A DNA stretch of 64,000 nt from Rhynchosporium graminicola. Its lineage: Eukaryota > Ascomycota > Leotiomycetes > Helotiales > Ploettnerulaceae. Positions 10,423-22,635 of this stretch are shown in pieces; the stretch's first letter is position 1, and the number at the start of each line of letters is the position of its first letter. The translations under genes were made by a program, and so were the position numbers. Location: assembly GCA_900074885.1 (NCBI GenBank), contig FJUW01000011.1:558001-622000 (forward strand), written 5' to 3'. Below the pieces are notes generated by a model that was given only the letters and a program-made list of their open reading frames with translations, did not search any database and had not been told where the DNA came from.

Positions 10423-12308
10423 ATGGCTACGATCGTGTTGGGTGCTCAATGGGGCGACGAGGTATGCCAACTTTTCGACTTTACCCCAACTATGGCGATG
10501 TACGAATGATGCGAGCTCTGAAAAGATTGGAAAATAAGCAGCTGGGAATGGCATGAGCTAGGTGATTTACTCATCGCGGCAGATTGTCTCAGGAGCCGAA
10601 GCAGCTTCTGTGAGGACTGGGAGTTTCCAGATCAGATCCTGTTCGGCGCCAGGAAGGAATGGCGTTTGATAAAACTGAGGAGTCTTGGATGGCCACACAT
10701 GATAGCCAGGGACATCCCATGACGACGACCAGTTGGTACAATGGTTTTGGCAAGATCAAGAACCGTGGCTTAAGGGTGGAATTTTTCATGGCGCATAAAT
10801 TTCAAGTGCATTTGACTAACTGCTACCCCAGGGCAAGGGCAAGCTCGTCGATATCCTCTGTCCGACTGTCAAGCTCTGCGCCAGAGCACAAGGAGGAAAC
10901 AATGCTGGACATACGATCGTGGCAAACGGTGTCACTTACGACTTCCATCTCCTCCCCTCCGGTCTTATCAATCCCGACTGTGTCAACCTCATCGGAGCCG
11001 GTGTTGTCTGCCATATCCCGGCTTTCTTCAAGGAGCTAAACGATTTGGAGGCAAAGGGCTTGCAGAACGTGCGATCGCGAATCTTCATTAGTGATCGAGC
11101 CCAAATTGTATTCGACCTTCATCAAATCGTCGACGGCTTAGAGGAAGTTGAATTGGGCGGAAAGAGTGTAGGTACGACGAGGAAAGGTATTGGACCATCA
11201 TATTCTACGAAGGCGGCAAGGAGTGGCATTCGCATATCAGAGGTCTTCAAAGCGGATTCATTCAATGAAAGGTTACGGAATCTGGCAGCTGGATACAAGA
11301 AGAGATATGGTGATTTATTTACATATGACGTTGAAGAGGAGATCTCGAGATTCAATGTGAGCCCATTATTCAGATATCATGCTGCGGGTCTGAAAGGTGG
11401 CTGGCTGATTGTGTGCATAGGAATATCGAGAAAAGCTTGCCCCTTATGTTGTCGATCAAGTTCCATTTATGGACTCGGCACAGAACAGTGGTGCACCAAT
11501 CCTTATCGAGGGCGCCAATGCCCTCATGCTCGACTTGGATTTTGGAACATACCCTTATGTTACTTCGGTAAGTAATCTGGATATCACCTAGACTTTGGGC
11601 ATCGATAGTCCTTTCGCAATTCTGTTCGAATGCTTACATTACCCAGTCCAATACCGGACTAGGTGGCATTTTTACCGGTCTCGCTCTTAATCCTACCAAG
11701 ATTTCGAATATTTTCGGAGTTGTTAAAGCATATACCACACGAGTTGGTGGTGGGCCTTTTCCAACCGAAGACCTGGAAGAAGCAGGAACTAAATTGCAAG
11801 AAATTGGACGTGAATTTGGTGTTACCACCGGCAGAAGGAGGAGATGCGGGTGGCTAGATCTGGTCGTAGTGAAGGTATGTCCTATACTTTCATGACATGT
11901 TAACATGCACATGACATTCAGAACTTCCAGAACATATTTACGACACCATATTTGGGACATGCTGACGTGCTATAGTACTCAACCGCTATCAACCACTACA
12001 CAGCTCTCAATGTCACCAAACTTGACATCTTGGATACATTTCCAACGATCAAGGTAGCCACGGCGTACATCGATCCAGACACAGGAGATGAGCTCGCATC
12101 CTTCCCTGCGGATCTCGAACTATTGGGTCATGTCAAGCCGAAGTATGTCGAGCTGAAGGGATGGGAAAAGCCAATCACCGGAGCAAAGTCATTCTACGAC
12201 CTGCCCAAAGCCGCTCGGGAGTACGTCGAGTTCATCGAGGAGTTCGTGGGTGTCAAAGTCAAGTACATCGGTACCGGTCCAGGTAGAGAGGCCATGATCG
12301 AAAGATGA
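10423..12308 (+). CDS. ADE12: Adenylosuccinate synthase
   Basis: Catalyses GTP-dependent ligation of aspartate to IMP, the first committed step from IMP to AMP, in the cytosol. Five exons (10423-10461, 10832-11356, 11421-11567, 11647-11874, 11976-12308) join in frame to 423 residues, close to the usual 430. The start gives [13 protein letters not shown]. The phosphate loop WGDEGKGK (with the catalytic Asp) is split by the unusually long 370 nt first intron. NNAGHTI carries the catalytic His. [21 protein letters not shown]-type [30 protein letters not shown] and the C-terminal GTGPGREAM all match the family. No broken exon was found, so this is an intact single-copy-type housekeeping gene. Gene symbol follows yeast usage. 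Confidence 0.96.
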
Positions 12309-13400
12309 TCTGGCGAATCAGTAATCAGTATTTCTTACCAGTTCCGTTCGCTTTGTGTTCGAATGAAGCTGTTGGGCTGTCTATGGCGTGTTAGACATTT
12401 GAACTATGTTTCCACTGTCTTTTTAACACCAAAGATGTCTGATAGAAGAATGTACAAACCTGCACTCTTATTTCTTGCCGTGCGAAGCTATCTTTCAATC
12501 TTGACTTCACAAAGTCTTTTCCCCCTGAAGGAGTAACACTAATGTCTCCGCGCGAGGGCTGCCATAGCTTTTGTTGCATATCGTCGCCGAGCCTCAGTCC
12601 GCGCGATTTTCGTGATCGTCGTTGTCGATGAATGTGGTCGGACACAAAAGGATGCATGATTAATTGCTACCGTCATTCTGCCTCGCCCTTACACTAGTCC
12701 CATCTAGTGTCTGTCTGCTCACGCCCACTTCGCTTTCCTTCCCCTGAAATGGAATAGGAATGTAAGGACGAGGGACCTAGCCCCCTCCCAAGCTGAGGAA
12801 CAATTTCACATCAGAGAAGTTTTGTTGCACGTCTCAAAGGCCAGACACGACTAGTTTTCTCACTCAATCTCTTTCAAAATTAGCCCTAAATATAAAGTAA
12901 ATCAAGGATCTGAAGTTGTATTGGAGATAGAAAAATCACATAACCGCCGGCTATAATCTGGATTGGGTTTCTAAAGGTCCGCCAGCCGCCACCGCAATAT
13001 GTCTGACGGGCTTTACGGACGTGCCGTGTCCCGAGACCTATATCACCCCAGATACCGGGTCATGCGCCTGGTTGGGGGATTATGCTGCCTGATTTATTTC
13101 ATGCGAGAAGTCTATCTCCTGTGGACCTGTGGAAATAGGATTCGGGATCAGGATTTACGGCTCGCGATATCGCGGGTCGAGGAGAGAGGATGAGATATGC
13201 TGCTGGTGAGAAGCGAATGTTTGTTCTGAATTGAGTGAATTCGATAGGTATTACCATACGGAAAGCGCCGTGGTCTTCTCAGGTTGAACCCAAGCAGTCC
13301 TTGGAGATGCGAAGTCCAGAGGAGAAGTCCTAAGTTTTGTCTTTTTTGGTAGAGCTTGAGAGACTTTCCTACTATCATCGGCACTTCTTCGAAGCTTTGA
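12309..13400. other. 3' flank of ADE12 and start of the box-bearing region
   Basis: No gene recognised. Two minus-strand copies of the 16-bp box described below occur at 12570-12585 and 12821-12836. The ORFs here (12391-12657, 12999-13193, 13148-13384) have no recognisable similarity and overlap on both strands. Confidence 0.5.
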
Positions 13401-16017
13401 GCTTGCTATTGCTACTGTATCCCCCCGGCTTAAAGCTGTCGTACGGCGAATGTTTTAACCTTTAAACCACGGAGGGATAGATAGTACTAGTAAGTTTTAC
13501 GCTTTTGACGTCTGGTAGTCACTGTCACAATCATCCGTCGATACAAAGATCAGGCTGACTAACATATAGAGCCAGCAATGTCATCTCAATCAAAGATCTC
13601 CTAGGACCCCTGAGAAAGCCTGGACCGCCTGAATAATCAAGCTAAGCACAACACCAATGCACCCCATTCAATTAAGCCTCCTGCCGCCCAAGAAACGCGC
13701 TCAAGACAGCAAAGTGTCAAAGTCTATTTCCCCTTCCAAGTACGAATTAGACTTTTTATATACAAAAGCTATCACTAATAACTTCAGCCTCTTTCAGACT
13801 TTTTAGACACGAACGAATGAGCGATAGGTTTCACGCTTTCCCCATGATTGGGAAAGTTTAAATACAAGTGCCGGCGTGGGCAAGCACACTCAACGGAGTT
13901 GAACATATAGCGAACGCCGCAATCGCGCAGGGATCGAACGGGATCTAAGCCTATGGTTGGTACATATATCAGGCCAAGCTGTGATAATTGACATTCGGAC
14001 TCAGAGACACGATTCAGCGACGAAAATGCGACGTGCAACAAAAGATGCGAGAAGCCTGATAAAGCAACAGTCCGAGGTCTGGAATCTGGTATCCTTTTTC
14101 CTCGGATCTGGCTCTGGTAATGCCGATGGATTGATAGGCGGGTTAACATACGATACAAGCGGGATGTGATATTCTTTTTTCTGGTGTTTTGGGATCAACC
14201 TTGGCACCGGCCGAGAAGTCGCTTCCTATTGGGCCTCCGGACGTCATGCTCCCTTGACGCCTCTCGAATGCATTGACCTGACTCGAGTTCTCTCTCTCTT
14301 GAGTCTCTCTTGAGATCATCTTGACGTCTGATTTGTGAGGTTGTGTCACACACTTTCAACTCCATATTTCTCACCAGATAATTGGACGACACGACACATA
14401 GGCTGGGTGAATGTCACTCTATGCCGAAAACGCGACCATGCAGCCGTTCCCAGACTCTCGGATCCCGTCTATGATTTACGGATGTCGTCAAACACGGTCA
14501 TAAGGCTTGGTTAGACTTGTGATTTCCATTGCAGCTAGGTGAAATCCATCTCCCAGCTCGCATCACGATCCTCATACAGCATATTATTCCGGTACTGTGA
14601 TAAAATCCGACAAATGAACAACGAGCGAAGGCACTTTTGTTGCAAGTCGCATTTTCGACTTCGAGTCGTGTCCTACTCAAAAATCAGCTGTCATCTTGCT
14701 GCGCCGTGGGTCTGTCCATGTGCAGCGGGTTTGCGGTTTTTGATGCATCCACTTGTTGGGACTTTGTGGATGATTCACTGTGAGGATGACTCGATGGACG
14801 GAATTGCTACTTGCAACAAAACATTTGAAGTTGTCTATTAAGTCTCTCGTCACTTGATATTCGTCAGGTTGTGAACAGTGGTGTTTGCATTGTGACGATG
14901 CTTTAGCTTGCCTCGCACCCAACTTCCCGATTAGGAATAGCTAGAGCTGGTTTGAGTGCAACACGGCAAATTCTCTTATAAACACGTCAGATGGTCGTCA
15001 TCCAGGGTCATCCTTCCAACAACTTTCTGTGCTTCATAAATTCATAATACGTGTCCCTTCCATTTTCATGCAATTTCGAAATATGAATCTCCAATAGAGT
15101 TTCTCGAAGAAACGACTCCACGCTTCATAGTCGTATATCCTCGGACTAACAGACAAATTACTTTCGTATGACCTTCACAATACGAGTATACGAGACCAAC
15201 GAAAGATCTCCATAGGCATATAAACTCCAAACTCTTGGTCCTTGATTCCTCAAGCTTTCAGGCCAAGCAGAGATTCTTTCAACATGTCTCTTCCTCGGGA
15301 CAAAAACTCTTGAATATATATCCTATCTACCACGAATCCCTCCTCCACTCTATATACATCACAGTACAAATATACCTCGAATCCCTTCCTACTTTGACAC
15401 CATAGAGATGTAACTAGTTCCTTATCCTCCCCCCTTCTTCCTTTTTTGAATCTAGCAAAGCAAGGAGCATCTCGCTAGAAAATCATATCAAGTCACGAAT
15501 AAGGTTTTCGTTTCTTCCTCGTCTCCGCGTTAAAGCCTCAATACCAGGGTCTGGCGCCTCGGCTCGCATAGTGCGATGTGCATCAAAACAGTTTTGAGTC
15601 TGGACTGCCGATGATACGTGTCAGAAGCTCTAGAATATGAGATGGCATGAAAGAGACGGTTTGGATAGTAGGCTGTGGTGATGGTGGATTTGGAAACGAT
15701 GTTTGATAAGTGACGCTGATGTTAGATTGTTTCTCTACACCGAACATTCGCTGGGAGAGTCAAACACATCTTGCGATGTAGCTACGCTGTTGAATGAAGT
15801 CGCCCAGCGAACCCTCTGTAAACACAATAATTACCATACAAGAACTCCGTACCTCTGTATTGACATCATCCCATCCAACCACTCACAACACTCCTCGTCC
15901 GCCTCACCCCTTGCCCCATTCAAATTACCAACCTCACCGCAACAAATCTCATACAAGTCCACCCCATTCATCAGAAGTCAGATTCACGATCTGCAACAAA
16001 CCTTTCAATTTACCACC

Positions 16018-16144
16018 TACGAAGGCCATGAAATAAAGTAATTAGCCAGTCCGAGCTTCGCGTCTCCCAAACATCTCCACTTTTGCACCGTTTATTGGCC
16101 AGATTACACGTGATGGCTGATTACTTTATCTCGTGGCCTTCGCA
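16018..16144. repeat. Short inverted repeat, 31 bp arms
   Basis: The arms 16018-16048 and 16114-16144 are complementary over about 28 of 31 positions (one arm reads GAAGGCCATGAAATAAAGTA) with a 65 bp spacer. The arms also end two overlapping ORFs with the same few codons (EGHEIK), which is a palindrome effect rather than homology. Confidence 0.7.
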
Positions 16145-16190
16145 TTCTCCATCAAGAACCAGAAGAAGAAAAGTCACACCATAGTTGACT

Positions 16191-16235
16191 TTCTTCTTCT
16201 TCTTCTTCTTCTTCTTCTTCTTCTTCTTCTTCTTC
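16191..16235 (+). repeat. (TTC)15 microsatellite
   Basis: Fifteen uninterrupted TTC triplets. On the minus strand this gives the poly-Lys or poly-Arg runs of spurious ORFs. Confidence 0.95.
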
Positions 16236-17084
16236 CTACTTTGTTTGTAGCTCCACCACAGCCACTGCGAGAACTGTAAACGGCACCTTTTCGGATGTCT
16301 TGAATCGCCGACCGCAAAAGTCTCGGTCCAGCAGCGAGAACCCAACAAACCGGCGGTGACAACGCATTCTTGGTGACTTTTCGTCCCATAATTTGGACTT
16401 TTTCTGTTTCGGCTTAACATCGATGCACGAGGACCGAGAGGAACGAGGGGAAGTTTATTTCTGCGATGTGCATCAAAATGTTTTTGTTTGGATGGTCTGG
16501 TGAATCACGGATGTTTGTTGCGTGATGCTGAAGTAAGTTCGCTGTTATTGAGTTCTTGAGAAGAAGATTTAAACGCTTCTTTTGGGGAGACTATGATATG
16601 AAAATTTTGGACTTTCGGCTATTGATTCAATTCGCTTTGTGGAAGGCATTTCGAGTTTCCTTCCAGAATTCATAGAGAACTGCTCTCGAACTCCAAGATG
16701 TTCTATTTCAATATGCTACTCTGTACTTACGTAGTTTAACCCAGGGTGTCGGTAGCGATGGCATCTTGGCTGCCCGATTAGGAAACACCAACAGCTCAGC
16801 TCACCATCGACCCCAATTCTTTGTCTCGAGAATAGACCCGCATGTTGAAGTCAATTTTTGCGACTTGCAACAAAACTGTCGTGACTTGAATTGTGAATTG
16901 TAAGATCTTGCCGATTATCTGGGTCATCAATCATAACGGCTGTATTGGGCTGCATAATGGACCCTTACTATAGCTAGCTGCAGCTTTGACTTCGAATGAT
17001 CGAGTGGATATTTCAGAAAATGACAGCCCCGAAGTTGGGGCTCACACCGGCTGAGCTCAATCGGTCCAATATCATGATGGCCCA

Positions 17085-17775
17085 TCAAGAAAGCCAGTTT
17101 TACGATGTGCAACAGACAAGTGTACCGGGAAATATACACCGTACATTCGTGACAGGTCAAACATCGGGAGAGCAAAATGTCAAAATAATATGGATCGTGT
17201 ACCCATGATTAAGATAAATAAACCATTACCTAGTCTATAGCACGAGCCTCCGCAAGGACGAATATCCATTTTTTCAACTGACAGCAGGCAAATTGTGGCG
17301 AGAAACTGCTAGAAATATGCGATCAGGTATGGGCAATGTAACCTTCACTACCAAGTAATCATAACCGTGTTTAAAGAAAGCCAGTTTTGCGATGTGCAAC
17401 AGACAAGTAGATTTCATTTATTCAGCAGCCTGAAAATGGGTCTCTGCACTACAGGGCACATGGGAACTTTCGATGCGCCAAAGAAGTGGAGAGACCTTCT
17501 GTCAGTCTAGTGAAAAAGGGAGAGCCTAGAAATATACTCCTTACACTCGTAACAGGTCAAATATCGGGTCAAACATCGAGCAAGCAAAAGTGTTAGTATA
17601 TTATGGATCTTGTTGTCATAAAATGTGTCAGAAGAAAGCCAGTTTTACGACGTGCAACAAGACGAATGTTTCTGGAGATGTGCTCCATACAGAGGTACAG
17701 TCGTAATAGGCCAATCTTCGATAGAGTGAATTGTCAAATATACTATGGATCGTGTAGTCATGAATGTGTCATGTC
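17085..17775 (+). repeat. Degenerate ~260-290 bp tandem repeat
   Basis: Three units begin with GAAAGCCAGTTTT followed by the 16-bp box, at about 17088, 17375 and 17633. The first two are followed, after a variable gap, by blocks reading ACACTCGTAACAGGTCAAA-like, ATCGGG, GAGCAAAA, then TATGGATCGTGT. A third such tail lies at 17680-17770. The units are diverged and unequal in length. Confidence 0.65.
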
Positions 17776-17779
17776 AACG

Positions 17780-20000
17780 TCTACCGGGCTGTGCCGGCCG
17801 GCTATACCTCAGAAACTCAGTAGTAGGACTGATGGACTGACGGACTGACATACGGAGGCCTCTCCACCTCAGGATCATGACGAATCAGTCAGTTCCCTGT
17901 GACCTGTATTGGAAAGTCTCATTGCCAACCCAGTCCATTTAGCAAAAGGAGTTTTGCTTCTTTGGAAAAGTTACACCTATGAAGCTTATTTCAGCTACTG
18001 TGCTTGGTGCGCTTTTTGTACCGCATTCAAACTTTCACATTCTGACAATTTGCTTCTGCAAATACCGGTAATATTACTTCGTAAAGTTTTACTCTCACTT
18101 TCTCGAAGCGCAAAGTCTAAGTGATATATATCACATGAGAAAGTATGGGTGCAGACACCCGTTGATGGCACTTACGAAGCAATTAGTAAAAGCGGCTCGA
18201 AGTTAAGCGAAAAGTCAATACAACCGCCGCAATCCAATCCATTCTTCAGCGCCACCACGACAACAAAATCAACAGTAAGCAAACCTCATCCAATTATCAA
18301 ACTTTACAATTGCGACGTGCAACAAATAATTTCACACATATTAACCATACGATTTAGAGTCCCAAATAAGCTTCCAAGCCCCGAGGCAAAGAAATCGTTG
18401 CTATTCGGATTCGCATGCGGATAATCGTCGGCGGGCCTCATTTCCACAAACTCTAAAGGTCCGTTCGCACGAGACCCGATGAATGGTCGTGGATATAGAG
18501 TTCCCGGGGTTTATCCTGAGGTGTGTATGTCCTGATTGCCGCATGGCCTTGACAAAGAGTGCTGGCCTTGGCATGGGGGGTACAGATGCAGGGAATGCTT
18601 ATTTGGGTCATTCTTGCGCCACCGAGTCAGTGAGGTGGATATAAGAGGGATGGTCATTTAAGTTCGCTTTCTTCTGGAAGCTGAAATAGAGGGGGTCGGG
18701 AAGTTACGGAGTTGAAAAGCGTGCTGGCTTTGCTGGGTGCCATTGCGGTGTGCCATTGCGGTGGTGGTTTGTGATGTGGCAAGAGCGGGAATTCTGCTAT
18801 GCTTTGTATACTACTGGGGGGATGTAGAATCTTGCATATCTGCCATTTTGAAGACATCTTATCAACGGTAATCCAATCACGTTTTGAAACAGTATTTGCA
18901 GACTTAATTCATAGGCTCAGAGTCTAATACATGCCCCAGTAAATGTAGCTCAGGTGAAGCTATCAGAGCAGAGTTGGAAAGTAATTAGAAAAGCGAATAA
19001 GCTTCATATGATGAACTCAATATCACAGTTTGAGTAAAATTTACAAGAAGTGTTAATATTCTGCATTCGGAAATTCCGTGCGAACAACAAAGCGAAGGTT
19101 ATCATTCGACGTGCAACAATAATGTCTGCATATATGTCTTTTACACCATTGCGAACCGCTTTCAGCCTCTTTTGACATGTTGGGTATTGGCTCCAGTAAA
19201 GCCTAAAAGTGCGAAGTGCAACAAGAAAATGTGATTGAGATGTTTACGTACGTATGATCTACGCCCAGATGGGGAAGTTCAACTAGTTGCCTAGCTGGAT
19301 ATACCTACCACAGATTGTAGCCGTATGGATACACCCACTTGAGGTCCGAAAGATCGATGTCACGGTGTATCTATCTCGCAACCAGTAAAACATATCTACT
19401 GGCACAATTTCGCATATATTGAGGATTCACCAATTTCCAGATCCCTAATTGTGCTCCTCATTCCTAAGTTCAGTTGAATGTTCTTTTGATATTTGCCACT
19501 ACCAAAAAGCAAGTACATGAAATCATAAATCGTACGATCCACTGCCGAACGAGGTACCCATGTCCCACTTCACGGAGTTACCACCTTAGTTCCGATTTAC
19601 CCGCGGGCGGCAGTCTCGCTGATCGGCTAATCTAGAGTCCTTTTGCACAAATATGGTGATCCTTTCTGCCGCATCTGGAAATCTCTCTTGGCGCTGCTTC
19701 ATCGGGGCATTCCTGAGTGTCATAGGCAGAGTTGTGGGTATACCAGGGGCAAAACTCTTTAAGTACTTAGTAAGCGTTTAATCGTCAGACCCCTAGCAAA
19801 AGGACACTACTGTCAGATCTATCATCTACGGCAAGGATCTGGAGCATACTTAGTGTCAAGTTTTGATGTCGACGTGCATCCATACATCATTCTTATGTCA
19901 TTTGCTGCTTCAGTTACTTCGGATTCCTCATTAAGGTTTGCTCTTCGATGTGCAACAAAGATCGAATTCAGGTAGATACTTCGGAATATTATGGACATGT
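17780..20000. other. Non-coding stretch with scattered boxes
   Basis: No gene recognised. Boxes lie at 18311, 19105, 19210, 19868 and 19944. The ORF at 18149-18424 includes a box within its reading frame and has no recognisable similarity. GATA/TGAGTCA-type words occur by chance and are not claimed as sites. Confidence 0.45.
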
Positions 20001-20025
20001 GGATGAGGCTGTAGAAGGTTGTTTT

Positions 20026-20270
20026 GTAGACTTGCAACAAAGGTTCGTTTTTGCTTGATACTCGTATTCACAGTAATCTGATAGGTATACTCTCCAAAGC
20101 ATCTTTGAAAGATTTGCAACGAAGGTTCGTATTTGCTTGATAGTCGTACTCAGAGTACTCTGATAGGTGCAACTGTCAAAAAGTATCTTTGGAAGACTTA
20201 CGACAAAGATATAGCCAATACCACGGCTCGGAGTTATTTGTCGTACGCTTCGGTTTCCTCTCAAAGGCAT
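20026..20270 (+). repeat. 82-84 bp tandem repeat, three copies
   Basis: Three units start with the box variants at 20026, 20108 and 20192, giving periods of 82 and 84 bp. Shared words after the box are AAGGTTCGT, TTTGCTTGATA, TCGTA, CTCTGATAGGT and CTTTGRAAGA. The third copy is truncated after the box. Confidence 0.8.
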
Positions 20271-20479
20271 CTACCATACTATTTGCATGAATTTAACGTG
20301 ATAAAGATTTAATACGCCTTGATAAAGATCTCTTGATCAGTAATACGTGAGGCTCGTAGACTCTGTCTATCCATTTCGTAGAATGAGCTTTTTGTACATC
20401 ACAACCTGGTAGCTAAATGACAAAATCATGGTGTACCAAAGCATCAAAGCCCCAATCCACCAAAGCTACAAGAACACAA

Positions 20480-20760
20480 CCAGAAACATCTCGCCGAACC
20501 CAAATCCTCGACCTGCAACAAACTAAAAAGAAAATGATACTCCAAGAAAGACAACGGAAGAATCTCGCCGAACTCAAAACTTCGACCTGCAACAAATGCA
20601 AACAAACCCAGCAAAAGCAAACCCCAAGGAGACAATTACAGGTATCTCGCCGAACTCTATTCCTTCGACGTGCAACAAAACCCTCCAAACCATCTCATTC
20701 AATCCGCAAAATGTTTCTCGGGATTCGAACCTCGGTATTTGAACTCTGCAACAAATACTT
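20480..20760 (+). repeat. 74-83 bp tandem repeat, four copies
   Basis: Four units end with boxes at 20507, 20581, 20664 and 20739. The first three carry a second conserved word, ATCTCGCCGAACYC, 10-20 bases before the box, and in the fourth it is degenerate (TTTCTCGGGATTCGAAC). An ORF runs through because the array is stop-poor. It encodes a repetitive, low-complexity product and is probably not a gene. Confidence 0.8.
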
Positions 20761-20769
20761 AGCAAAATA

Positions 20770-22635
20770 GTATCAAAGCCACACAAAGCGGGGGCGGAAT
20801 TCCCCATCCCCCAAAAAGAGAAACCTGATATACACACCGGGTGTAGCTCCGATTGGTTACCAAGTCTCCGGCTGAGATCTCGAGTCAAGGTACAGGACAT
20901 ATTCGCAGTGGACATGTGTATTATGATTCATGATACCATATGTCACAGTTGTCACAGGCTGTCTGTCAGCCATCAAAACATCTGTCTGTGCGGGCGGTCC
21001 CTTTGACATTGCCACAAGGGTTGTGGAGCAATAGCAAATCCCCAGAAGGAACGAGCGAGGAACTACCGGGTTTCCGGCAACAAACGAGTCAGGAGATCGT
21101 ACTGAATCGTAAACCATGAGCGTTTCTGCTTGTGGGAGGTTTTCCGGGCTCTCTTTGTTAAGTTTTGGAGTGCTGTCACTGCTGGGGATTGATTGGTTCT
21201 TTTTACGAGGATGGGCAGGGGTCGGGGAGGGAGGAAGGTGGTATTTCCTTCCTTCATCTGACATGACAGACATCGCAGCTCACATGATATTTGACGATTT
21301 TGGCCTTGGGGAGTGGACATCATTTCATACCTCTGACCCGGGCTCGAAGCCAAGTATATCTTGCTTTCAATCCTAATTTCGGTTTTATTGGGTATTATGA
21401 GGTAAGACAGGGACGAGGGTAATGTGATGAATCATTTCGACAGTATAGACTTTTGAAGTTGCCATCTCATATACTCTCTATCTGACTTTCCATAGAGGAG
21501 GGGACATGAACTCACTATCTCTGACTCGGTCTCGACTCTCGAGCGAAGTACATAATGATAGACGATTAAGTATCTTACGAGGGCTTCCATGTTTAATTGT
21601 GAGGTTAAACATAAAAACTATCCGCCGGCAAAGCTGGAGATGGCGGGAAAGCTTCGCCTCTTTGCCGGAGGTAGTTTTGGTCATGATTCAATAATTACGG
21701 CTTCCTTCCTGGCGCTATATGATGTGAAATTCCAGGTCTGGAACAACAACGATCAAAGCCAAACACTCGCTCAAGAGGCGAGCTCTGACATCGCGAAGTC
21801 CCACAATGTTCAGCCTCATTCCTGCCTCGACTCAGCGAGTCAGCCTAGCCAAGCCTCGTCAAAAGCACCCGCGCATTTATACTGTTAATATCTGACTCGG
21901 AGTATTATCTGCGATATGCAGCAAAAGCCTCTCTCTCGGTGCCAAGGTACGGTATCGCACACGGACACAGCTAGCTATATGATGTCTTACCTACGACATC
22001 GCGAGAAAGTGGTTGCGGCTTGAATCAGGAGGTATCGCTTGGACCAACTCCTGCTAAAAATTTGCGGACGGCGCATCATTGTGGAAGATGTGGAAGAGAT
22101 CTCTACCTCAGCATTACTCAGGAGCGGGAACTGCGACGTGCAAAGTTATGAGTGGAAGAGATTTCGGTAGTGAGGAAGTGGATATGTCAATATTCAATAC
22201 GCCGCAACTGACTTATGTCTAATAGCTGCGATATGCATCAAAACTCATTTTTTGGGTTCCGAATGTGGACTTGACTCGGCTTCATCAATCAATACGGAAC
22301 TGCGATATGCAATAATCTTTGATGTATATTGGCGGTGCGGGAGATGCGTATCGGACGCAAACGGTTAAACACCCTTGGAAATTCCCATAGCACGATATCG
22401 GTGGGTCACGACTCGGCCACACTGAAAATTTTGAATATGAGCAATCCTCCCTGTGCACACCAGAAGTGAAAGTTAGACGTGCAGTAAGCCAAGAGGTTCG
22501 AAGAGAAAGAATTTGGTGGTCATAAATTGATCATAATTACTATCGTAAAGAACGCACTCTCCCATCCCAGAGACCAACGCCCGCCATGCACCCAAGGTAT
22601 CAATCATAACGCATAACCGCGATATTTCGCAAATC
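20770..22635. other. Non-coding stretch downstream of the CDK gene
   Basis: No gene recognised. The last five boxes of the array lie at 21910, 22132, 22227, 22301 and 22473 and drift toward TGCGATATGCA. The 3' UTR of the minus-strand CDK gene should fall near 22450-22635. Confidence 0.45.

Larger units (their letters stand above)
13400..16990. other. Non-coding stretch with scattered boxes
   Basis: No gene recognised on either strand. The ORFs (for example 13784-14158, 14539-14841, 15703-16041) lack recognisable domains and run through the repeated box. Contents are seven boxes of the array, a short inverted repeat around 16018-16144 and a TTC microsatellite at 16191-16235. Between these the sequence looks unique. 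Confidence 0.5.
12570..22488. repeat. Dispersed 16-bp box array (consensus TGCGAYGTGCAACAAA)
   Basis: About 29 copies or close variants lie in ten gene-less kilobases. Minus strand: 12570, 12821, 14636. Plus strand starts: 14027, 14805, 15572, 15985, 16462, 16859, 17101, 17388, 17646, 18311, 19105, 19210, 19868, 19944, 20026, 20108, 20192, 20507, 20581, 20664, 20739, 21910, 22132, 22227, 22301, 22473. Exact TGCGACGTGCAACAAA occurs at 14027 and 18311. Variation is mainly C/T at position 6, G/A or G/T at 7 and CAAC/CATC. Spacings cluster near 74-84 bp or larger, roughly multiple values, suggesting a decayed ~80 bp tandem repeat in which the box was kept. Most copies share one orientation. Function unknown. 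Confidence 0.75.

Noticed and set aside
16121..16420. Minus-strand ORFs with a poly-Lys or poly-Arg run
   Set aside because: The run is simply the (TTC)15 microsatellite, and no flanking similarity is seen.
20413..20770. ORFs on both strands over the tandem array, one 117 codons long
   Set aside because: The repeat unit lacks stops, so the ORFs follow from repetition, and the product is low complexity.
12570..22488. Box array as a CRISPR
   Set aside because: Spacings are irregular (74 to over 1200 bp), copies are degenerate and the genome is fungal.
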